From: Bacteroidota bacterium
GTDB lineage: Bacteria > Bacteroidota > Bacteroidia > Chitinophagales > Chitinophagaceae
Direction of reading: 5' to 3'
DNA length: 20,888 nucleotides
NCBI GenBank assembly: GCA_025361325.1
Contig: JANYAL010000414.1
Coordinates: 1 to 20,888 of the forward strand
Of the stretch, positions 1 to 5,772 are shown in pieces (position 1 is the first letter of the stretch; each line of letters opens with the position of its first letter). The translations under genes were made by a program, and so were the position numbers. Under the pieces are notes generated by a model. The model had not been told where the DNA came from. It did not search any database and saw only the letters and a list, made by a program, of their open reading frames with translations.

Positions 1-163
1 CCCTACCCTGATCCCTTTTTCACCGCAAAAAAAGACCAAAATATATTTAATAATTATTAATGTGTAATATCAGTAAATCTATACATTTAAACTCCAAACC
101 GCATTGTATATGCCGCTAATAAGTAAATGGCTATAAGGTCATCAGGCAGGTATGTAATTCTTG

Positions 164-592
164 CTAACTGCTATGGTCTGCAATAATAACCCATTTGCGT
201 TTTATCTTACGGAAAAGCAGGTTAAAATGCCCCGACAGGTCACCAATGCTGCGGCTTAAATGCCATTTGCCTACTACGAAATAGTACTGGTCCGACAAGC
301 GGTTCACATGCAGGATATGAAAATCCAGCTTTCCCATGGAGGCTGTATCGGGATAGCTCCTCCTGTAATTATTCAGGGTATTCTGCCAGCCATAGGTGAT
401 ACCGCTTTTGCCGATGAACATTACGGAGTCGTTATTCCAGTAAGTTCCCATGAACTTTTCAATATCATGTGCATTCCAGGCAGTAAGTTGCAGATCCATG
501 GCATTTCGAATGGCTTGTTCATCGGCTGTTTGGGCAGACAGCCGGGCTGCAAATAGAAAAAAAACAATACATGCCCGGAGATACTTTTTCAT
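164..592 (-). CDS. Secreted NTF2-like (DUF4440/SnoaL-type) protein
   Basis: A 142-residue protein. The N-terminus is a clear signal peptide (MKKYLRACIVFFLFAARLSA, cleavage likely just before or after Q21), so it is probably periplasmic. The mature part has the pattern of the NTF2-like fold of DUF4440/SnoaL proteins: an early helix with AWNAHDIEKFMGTYW, a strand with VMFIG, then GITYGWQNTLNNYR and a C-terminal strand pair ending WVIIADHSS. This family contains both enzymes and binding proteins, so no reaction can be assigned. The frame is open upstream to an ATG at 634, but the start at 592 is preferred because it begins the signal peptide and lies about 15 nt downstream of a possible -7 element (TATCTTGG, minus strand, 615-608). 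It follows the MerC-like gene on the same strand, 77 nt away, and may be co-transcribed or have its own promoter. Confidence 0.75.
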   Translation of the reverse strand: MKKYLRACIVFFLFAARLSAQTADEQAIRNAMDLQLTAWNAHDIEKFMGTYWNNDSVMFIGKSGITYGWQNTLNNYRRSYPDTASMGKLDFHILHVNRLSDQYYFVVGKWHLSRSIGDLSGHFNLLFRKIKRKWVIIADHSS

Positions 593-607
593 GGAAGCGA
601 TTTGATA

Positions 608-615
608 CCAAGATA
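608..615 (-). promoter_or_regulatory. Possible -7 promoter element of the NTF2-like gene
   Basis: The minus strand reads TATCTTGG, one base off the Bacteroidetes -7 consensus TAnnTTTG. About 19 nt upstream is a T-rich stretch (TTTTTA) in place of the usual -33 TTTG. Its position fits translation from the ATG at 592 rather than 634. Confidence 0.3.
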
Positions 616-669
616 ATATTTCTTTCCTAATCATTAAAAAGGAACTGAAGGCAGGCCTATATCATGGGC

Positions 670-1059
670 TCAGTGTTTGTGAAGGGCCGAAGCACATTTG
701 CTGCGGTGACAGAGCCGGTAATTGTAAAAATGAGCCGTGATGATCAGGGATACTGCAATGAATAAGAAAAAATATTCCAGCGGGGCATAGAATTGCTTTA
801 AGACCAGGAAAAGGAACCCGATTGAAAAAATTGATACGGGTTGTAATGACCGGTGGTGTTTAACAAATCCATGAATTAAAGAAAAGGAACCCACCATAAA
901 GGCCATTGCAATCATTCCCCATTCAAAAAATGAATTATGTATGATATTAACGCCAAATAGGGGAAGGGTACTGAGCAGGAGGGGTAATAGGGCACAATGA
1001 ATGGCGCAGGCCACTGAAGTGGCAATACCCAGAGCGTCCCAGTTTAACTTTAATTTCAT
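670..1059 (-). CDS. MerC-domain integral membrane protein
   Basis: A 129-residue protein with about four hydrophobic segments. Near the N-terminus it has the MerC-type motif CAIHC (Cys18, His21, Cys22) at the start of the first membrane helix, followed by ALLPLLLSTLP. It ends in a short polar tail with two more cysteines and several histidines (CHRSKCASALHKH). MerC was first described as a mercury-uptake membrane protein of mer operons. Many Bacteroidetes carry a MerC-domain protein with no other mer gene, as here, where the substrate is unknown. The open frame extends to 1104, but MKLKLNWDALG at 1059 is the natural start, and the upstream extension would run through the palindrome at 1088-1104. 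It is divergent from the SCO1-like gene. The location beside a Fur/Zur-type regulator suggests metal control, which is inference. Confidence 0.8.
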   Translation of the reverse strand: MKLKLNWDALGIATSVACAIHCALLPLLLSTLPLFGVNIIHNSFFEWGMIAMAFMVGSFSLIHGFVKHHRSLQPVSIFSIGFLFLVLKQFYAPLEYFFLFIAVSLIITAHFYNYRLCHRSKCASALHKH

Positions 1060-1087
1060 CCTTTTATAGCTTGTAAAGATACTATAT

Positions 1088-1104
1088 TTGCAATAAGGTT
1101 GCAA
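1088..1104. promoter_or_regulatory. Palindromic operator candidate for the Fur/Zur-family regulator
   Basis: TTGCAATAAGGTTGCAA is an inverted repeat with two TTGCAA half-sites five bases apart, in the 104-nt gap between the divergent MerC-like and SCO1-like genes. A plus-strand TAnnTTTG match (TATATTTG, 1083-1090) overlaps its left half-site, the usual geometry for repression. A Fur-family regulator is encoded two genes away. Assignment of this site to that regulator is inference. Confidence 0.45.
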
Positions 1105-1139
1105 GTATTAAAACCGGAGAAATATAGTTTGATCCATAG

Positions 1140-1147
1140 TAAATTTG
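1140..1147 (+). promoter_or_regulatory. Candidate -7 promoter element for the SCO1-like/Fur operon
   Basis: TAAATTTG is an exact TAnnTTTG match ending 16 nt before the ATG at 1164, a normal distance for a short Bacteroidetes leader. I do not find a TTTG at the usual -33 spacing. TATATTTG at 1083-1090 is a competing exact match that overlaps the palindrome. Confidence 0.4.
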
Positions 1148-1163
1148 TATAAAACAGGTTGGA

Positions 1164-1889
1164 ATGAGAAACAGGATCCTGATCTATGGTATTTTTTTTG
1201 TGGCACTGGTCCTTGGATTTTGGTATTTTTTGTTCAAAGACGAGGATCTTTCAAGGTCGCCCCTGGCAGTGATTAATGCCAATGTTCCCGACTTTTCATT
1301 TACCAACCAGGATGGTAAAACAGTGACGGGCAAAGAGGTGGACGGCAAAGTGTATGTAGCCAATTATTTTTTTACCACCTGCAAAGGCATCTGTCCGAAA
1401 ATGAATGCCAATATGCGCAGGGTATATGACCAGTACAAGCAGGAACCGGGGTTCCTGATCCTTTCACATACCTGTATGCCCGAAACAGATTCCGTTCCCC
1501 TGCTCAAGGCCTATGAGACGAAGATGATTGGGGGAAACCTGGTCAGGAATGATGACGGTTCCTACCGCCTGGTTACGCCAGATTCTCCGGGAAAAATTGT
1601 AAACAGTAACTGGAATTTTGTTACGGGTGATAAGACCGCCTTGTATAAGATGGCAAGGCAGGGATACCTGATCGATAACAATAAACCCGATTCTGTACAG
1701 AACATTTCTGATCAGTTCATCCATACCCAGTTCTTTGCCCTGGTGGATAAACAGCACAGGTTACGGGGCATTTACGACGGACTCAAAGACAACGAGGTGA
1801 TCAAATTAATGGATGATATCAAAAGCCTGTTGAAAGAGAAATTGGATCATCCCAGGTTCATGAACGGATTCAGTATTGACCCCAATTAA
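1164..1889 (+). CDS. SCO1/SenC family copper chaperone / thiol protein
   Basis: A 241-residue protein with one N-terminal membrane anchor (about residues 5-23) and an outward-facing thioredoxin-like SCO domain. The copper-binding motif is present as TTCKGICPKM (Cys73 and Cys77), and the third ligand is probably His187 in QFIHTQFFALVD. SCO proteins deliver copper to, or reduce, the CuA site of cytochrome c oxidase. No oxidase gene lies in this window. Between LLKAYETK and WNFVTGDK there is a stretch of roughly 20 residues more than in typical short SCO proteins, and an extra Cys104 (SHTCMPE). It is followed after 9 nt by the Fur-family gene, so the two probably form an operon. Confidence 0.9.
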   Translation: MRNRILIYGIFFVALVLGFWYFLFKDEDLSRSPLAVINANVPDFSFTNQDGKTVTGKEVDGKVYVANYFFTTCKGICPKMNANMRRVYDQYKQEPGFLILSHTCMPETDSVPLLKAYETKMIGGNLVRNDDGSYRLVTPDSPGKIVNSNWNFVTGDKTALYKMARQGYLIDNNKPDSVQNISDQFIHTQFFALVDKQHRLRGIYDGLKDNEVIKLMDDIKSLLKEKLDHPRFMNGFSIDPN

Positions 1890-1898
1890 TATATTATT

Positions 1899-2312
1899 AT
1901 GGATGAGCTCCTGGACATTTTAAAAAAGAACCAGCTTAGTGTAACTGCGGGCCGGAAAAAGATACTGGAATTGTTCCTGAACAGTCCGGGCGCGCTGGCC
2001 CATGCAGATATTGAAAAGAACACGGATGCCGCATTCGACAGGGTGACCGTATACCGTACCCTTCAAACCTTTGTGGATAAAGGCATCATCCATCATATTC
2101 CCACTACTGATAATTCCATCTTATATGCCCTTTGCAGAGACAACTGCGAGCAGGGTCATCACCACGACAACCATGTGCATTTCATTTGTGATAATTGCGG
2201 CAAGACCATCTGCCTGGAGGATGTGACAGTACCTGAAGTGAAATTACCCAATGGGTTTACACCCAGTCATGCAGAAATGGTAGTGAAGGGTATCTGCGGT
2301 GATTGCCGGTAG
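1899..2312 (+). CDS. Fur-family transcriptional regulator (Zur-like)
   Basis: A 137-residue Fur-family repressor. The N-terminal winged helix runs from LSVTAGRKKILELF to the recognition region FDRVTVYRTLQTFVDKGII. The C-terminal part has the metal-site pattern HHHDNHVHFICDNCGKTICLED and the structural-zinc cysteine pairs CDNC and CGDC at the end. Fur, Zur and PerR share these features; the short length and divergent MerC gene favour a Zur-like role, but the metal cannot be read from sequence alone. The start at 1899 is the first ATG after the SCO1-like stop. The gene ends 1 nt before the stop of the convergent M3 peptidase gene, with no terminator between them, so the two transcripts may overlap. 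Confidence 0.85.
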   Translation: MDELLDILKKNQLSVTAGRKKILELFLNSPGALAHADIEKNTDAAFDRVTVYRTLQTFVDKGIIHHIPTTDNSILYALCRDNCEQGHHHDNHVHFICDNCGKTICLEDVTVPEVKLPNGFTPSHAEMVVKGICGDCR

Positions 2313-2313
2313 A

Positions 2314-4029
2314 TCAATGTTCCATTTCCGCTTTTACAAATTCCATCAGCACTTTGATCTTTTCGGGGCTGAAATCAAATTCCAGTCCCGCAGTCTTATA
2401 CAGTTCGGGCAAGGTCTTTGTACCACCCAGCGCCAGTGCATTGCAATAATTATCCAATGCCAATTCCTTGTTCTTCTTGTACTGCATCCACATACCGATG
2501 GCTCCCAGTTGTGCGATACCATATTCGATATAATAGAAAGGAACTTCGAACAGGTGCAATTGCCGCTGCCAGGCATTGCTTCGGTATGCTTCCAGCCCGC
2601 TGTAATCGATCACATCGTCTTTGAACTCATTGAGTATTTCGGTCCACCTGGCCGTACGTTCTGCATGCGTATGTGCAGGATGTACATATATCCAGTGCTG
2701 GAATTTATCGATGATCGCTATCCAGGGGAAAATGGTGATCACCCTTTCCAGCTGGTGTTCTTTGGCCCTGCTGAGTTGGGTTGCATCATCAAAAAAACTA
2801 TCCCATACATCCATGCTGAACAGTTCCATGGCCATGCTGGCCACTTCGGCCATTTCGGTAGGGTATTCTTTGAAGCCGTTCAGTTCCAGGTGGTGGGCAA
2901 GAAAAGAATGTACGGCGTGCCCGCCTTCGTGCACCATAGTGGTAACATCATGCATTTGCCCGGCTGCATTCATGAATATAAAGGGCGCGCCGCTTTCGGC
3001 CAATGGGCAATTGTATCCCCCGGGGGCCTTCCCCATACGGCTTTCCAGGTCCAGGTGCTTTAGTTCCCGCATCTTTGTAAGGCAGGCACCGAAAAAGGGG
3101 CGCAGCCTGGTAAAGCAGTCAATGCACTTCTCGATCAATTCATCACTGGTGTTAAAGGGATGCAGGGGTGCTGTTCCTTCCGGTTCGGCTTCCACATCCC
3201 AGGGGCGCAGGGTTTCCAGTCCAAGTCTTTCTTTTTTCTTTTGGAAGATCATATTCACCAACGGCAACACCTGTTGTTTCACCGCATTGTGAAAAGCAGT
3301 GCAGTCTGCTGACGTATAATCGAAACGTCCGAGTTCTTTAAAACGATAATCCCGGTAATTGGGGAATCCTGCATGATGGGCTTCGCGGTCGCGCCTTTCG
3401 ATGAGCTGGTCGAAGAGGGTATCCAGGGCGTCCATGTCCTGCAGCCTCCTTTCATTGAGCTTGCGGTACACGTCTTCCCGCAGCGCGCGGTCATGGCTTT
3501 CCAGGAATTTAGCCGCCTGCTGAAGCGTGTATTCATTTCCATGCACCGTTACCGTCATCTTGCCCGATATTACGCCGTACTGTTGCTGCATCACGGAAAG
3601 TTCCGCCTGTATGGGTATGTTCTCTTCGCGGAACAGTTCTATGTTCTTTCGTAAACTGCGCAGGTAGGTGAAATATTTTTCCGCATCCAGTTCCCCGGAC
3701 AGCGGGTGATTCACAAGTTTTTTATTGAGCGCATCTGCATAGGGCTGAATCCTGGGTTGTACGGCCGTACAGAAATAATTGAAAGCCTCTTCCAGTGATT
3801 TGTTTTCCGTGTCGCAGGTCATCCTGATCTGCCGCCAGCAAAAATCCTCGTTCACCACAGCTTCGAGTTCGCTCTGGTCTTTCAGCCACTGTTCCAGTAA
3901 AGGGTTGCTGTCAATGTTCCTTTCCAGTAATTCTTTGAAGAAGGGTTCGAGGCTTTCCCAGTTACTTACTGTAAAATCGGCCGGAATGAAATGCCGGGGT
4001 ATCTTTTTTATATCAGCGGTATACGTCAT
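2314..4029 (-). CDS. M3 family oligoendopeptidase (PepF-like)
   Basis: A 571-residue cytoplasmic zinc metallopeptidase of family M3, which cleaves short peptides. The zinc motif is HEGGH at residues 367-371, with the likely third ligand Glu395 in the AEVAS segment 24 residues later. The size and all-helical N-terminal half match the PepF/M3 oligoendopeptidases common in Bacteroidetes, and the sequence is intact to the last helix. There is no signal peptide. It probably recycles peptides in the cytoplasm. It is the most downstream of three minus-strand genes, but 90 nt separate it from the DUF5606 gene, so co-transcription is uncertain. It converges on the Fur-family gene. Confidence 0.92.
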   Translation of the reverse strand: MTYTADIKKIPRHFIPADFTVSNWESLEPFFKELLERNIDSNPLLEQWLKDQSELEAVVNEDFCWRQIRMTCDTENKSLEEAFNYFCTAVQPRIQPYADALNKKLVNHPLSGELDAEKYFTYLRSLRKNIELFREENIPIQAELSVMQQQYGVISGKMTVTVHGNEYTLQQAAKFLESHDRALREDVYRKLNERRLQDMDALDTLFDQLIERRDREAHHAGFPNYRDYRFKELGRFDYTSADCTAFHNAVKQQVLPLVNMIFQKKKERLGLETLRPWDVEAEPEGTAPLHPFNTSDELIEKCIDCFTRLRPFFGACLTKMRELKHLDLESRMGKAPGGYNCPLAESGAPFIFMNAAGQMHDVTTMVHEGGHAVHSFLAHHLELNGFKEYPTEMAEVASMAMELFSMDVWDSFFDDATQLSRAKEHQLERVITIFPWIAIIDKFQHWIYVHPAHTHAERTARWTEILNEFKDDVIDYSGLEAYRSNAWQRQLHLFEVPFYYIEYGIAQLGAIGMWMQYKKNKELALDNYCNALALGGTKTLPELYKTAGLEFDFSPEKIKVLMEFVKAEMEH

Positions 4030-4119
4030 GGTAGTCAGTACATTGAATGCCCTTGGGATTTATGAAGGCATGGCGGGAAGGAAAAGATGGTTCCACGATT
4101 TATAAAAGCAATTTATTTC

Positions 4120-4632
4120 TTACACCATCTTCCTGGGGGTGTTTATCTTCCGGGCAGGTGCATTGGCCAGGGCCGAGGATTTTGTTATGGCCGGTTTCGT
4201 CTTGGACGCTGTTGTTTCTGCTGCAGTTGCATCCGGGTCGGCATGCTCAGATAATTTCAATTCAACATCATTGGCAGTAAGGATCTCATACCATCTCAGC
4301 ATCTTTTTCATGTCGCTGGCATACACTTTTTCATAATCCATATCGGGATATACTTTATCGAAATAAGCCCGGATCGCCTTGGTATCTGCCTTTGTACCAG
4401 GCACCGTTTCGGTACTTGCTTTCATGGCAGTAAAAACATCAACGAGGTTCACATTGTCTGTTTTAGTAAAGACCTCGATACTTTCAAGGTGCAAAAAGCT
4501 GTGGATGCGTGTACTCACGAATTTAGTACTCTTATCCTCAAGCGAACGCACCACCCCACCATCAGACTTTGATGATAATAACTCATATAACCCGCTCAAT
4601 CCGGTTATAGAGACCAATTTGTTATATTCCAT
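4120..4632 (-). CDS. DUF5606 domain protein
   Basis: A 170-residue soluble protein. Residues 1 to about 135 match the Bacteroidetes family DUF5606: it opens MEYNKLVSITGLSGLYELL, then GGVVRSLEDK, SIEVFTKTDNVNLVDVF and a helical part with YPDMDYEKVYASDMKKMLRWYEIL. The tail of about 40 residues is low-complexity, rich in Ala, Thr and Lys, and ends in basic residues, so it is probably disordered. The function of the family is unknown. The frame is open up to an ATG at 4677, but a good TAnnTTTG element lies inside that extension (4662-4655), which makes 4632 the likely start. Confidence 0.8.
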   Translation of the reverse strand: MEYNKLVSITGLSGLYELLSSKSDGGVVRSLEDKSTKFVSTRIHSFLHLESIEVFTKTDNVNLVDVFTAMKASTETVPGTKADTKAIRAYFDKVYPDMDYEKVYASDMKKMLRWYEILTANDVELKLSEHADPDATAAETTASKTKPAITKSSALANAPARKINTPRKMV

Positions 4633-4654
4633 AATTAATTCATTTAACTCGTTG

Positions 4655-4662
4655 CAAAGATA
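4655..4662 (-). promoter_or_regulatory. -7 promoter element of the DUF5606 gene
   Basis: The minus strand reads TATCTTTG, an exact match to the Bacteroidetes TAnnTTTG element, placing the transcript start about 20 nt before the ATG at 4632. No clear -33 TTTG is seen at the expected spacing. Confidence 0.55.
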
Positions 4663-4704
4663 AACTTCTGTTGACATTACCCGTTCGGTAAAAAGTAAAA
4701 TAAT

Positions 4705-5646
4705 CTATAAAACGGGTTTAAGCTGTTCGTATATTTTATGTACATCCGCTGTATGGAATAATTCCGTTCCGGTATTCATAGTCGCTGCCGAACCACAGGC
4801 AATACCAAAACGGAGCATTTCGGCTGGTGTGCCCTGTTGTGCCAGCATATATGCCATTCCGGCTACCATACTGTCGCCGGCGCCGACCGTGCTCAATTTT
4901 TTCACTGACGGTGCCGCCACATATTCATGTGCATCGGGTGTTACCAGGAGTGCGCCTTCTGCACCCATGGAAACAACCACCCTTTGAACTGCCGTACTAC
5001 TTACGAGGTGCTGTGCAGCCGCCAAAATACTTTCTGTTGAGTTTGTTTCCATGCCGGTCAGCTGGCCCAGTTCTGATACATTGGGTTTGAGGAGGTATAT
5101 TCTTTCGTTAACGGCTAATTGCAATGGGGTGCCTGACGTATCTAAAATGAATTTTGCGTTTATTGTACCGGCCCATTTTGCCAGCTGTGCATAAAAATTT
5201 GGGGTAATACCGCCGGGCAGGCTGCCGCTTGCTACCAGGATGGAGGGTTTGGGAGTCATACTGTTCAGCATATCCAGGCATTGCTCCGAAAGGTCGTCAG
5301 TGAGATTCATAGCCTCCATATTGAACCGGTACTGGTCATTGGTGCTTGTTTCCAGGATAACGAAATTCTCCCTTGTTTCAGGTTCTACGGCTAAGGCTTC
5401 AAAGGGGATCCCTTCCTTTCTGACCAGGTCTTTGAGCAGGTTGCCATTGTGCCCCCCGGCGGAAAACACAGCAAAAGAACCCATACCCAGTTTTTGCAAA
5501 GCTTTGGAAACATTGATGCCGCCCCCGCCCGCTTCATTTTTTATGGAAGTGCAATGCAATTTCGCTTCAGGAATGATCCTGTCTACCAGGGCACTCTTGT
5601 CAATGGCGGGGTTCATGGTAATGGTAACGATCTGTCTTTCAGGCAT
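4705..5646 (-). CDS. pfkB: 6-phosphofructokinase, PfkB type (ribokinase-fold)
   Basis: A 313-residue PfkB-family sugar kinase, very close in pattern to E. coli phosphofructokinase II along its whole length. It opens IVTITMNPAIDKS, has the substrate loop GGGGINVSKAL (from residue 40), ASGSLPGG (139-146), KPNVSEL (187-193) and the nucleotide-site signature STVGAGDSM with catalytic Asp258. It should phosphorylate fructose 6-phosphate with ATP in glycolysis. 1-phosphofructokinase or tagatose-6-phosphate kinase are the main alternatives, but the QYRFNM segment and the AGGHNG loop resemble PfkB most. It is transcribed divergently from the outer-membrane barrel gene. No terminator is evident after its stop. 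Confidence 0.85.
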   Translation of the reverse strand: MPERQIVTITMNPAIDKSALVDRIIPEAKLHCTSIKNEAGGGGINVSKALQKLGMGSFAVFSAGGHNGNLLKDLVRKEGIPFEALAVEPETRENFVILETSTNDQYRFNMEAMNLTDDLSEQCLDMLNSMTPKPSILVASGSLPGGITPNFYAQLAKWAGTINAKFILDTSGTPLQLAVNERIYLLKPNVSELGQLTGMETNSTESILAAAQHLVSSTAVQRVVVSMGAEGALLVTPDAHEYVAAPSVKKLSTVGAGDSMVAGMAYMLAQQGTPAEMLRFGIACGSAATMNTGTELFHTADVHKIYEQLKPVL

Positions 5647-5695
5647 AGATAAAATTGTATATAGGTAATTTGTTGGGCGGGTTTTGCACCGGGTT

Positions 5696-5703
5696 TAAAG
5701 GTA
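5696..5703 (-). promoter_or_regulatory. Possible -7 element for pfkB
   Basis: The minus strand reads TACCTTTA, one base off TAnnTTTG, about 50 nt before the pfkB start. No convincing -33 element is seen, so this is a weak call. Confidence 0.3.
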
Positions 5704-5737
5704 CATATTGCTAAAACGGGAAAAAAGGGGAATGCTG

Positions 5738-5767
5738 CGCCTGTTTTGCCACCTGATGTCGTCTAAT
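5738..5767 (+). promoter_or_regulatory. Putative ECF-sigma promoter, copy 1 (barrel gene)
   Basis: CGCCTGTTT (5738-5746) and GTCGTCTAAT (5758-5767) are separated by 11 nt. The same two blocks at the same spacing occur at 10131-10160 before the Spy-like gene. The CGTC core is common in the -10 of ECF-sigma promoters. It sits very close to the ATG at 5773, so the transcript would have almost no leader unless translation starts at the second in-frame ATG (5779). Confidence 0.5.
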
Positions 5768-5772
5768 AGGGT

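Noticed and set aside
670..2312. A mercury-resistance (mer) operon
   Set aside because: Only a MerC-domain protein is present; there is no MerA, MerR, MerT or MerP, and the regulator is of the Fur family.
2299..3063. 254-codon open frame antisense to the M3 peptidase gene
   Set aside because: The opposite strand encodes a complete M3 peptidase with its HEGGH motif; the antisense translation has no recognisable domain and is a shadow.
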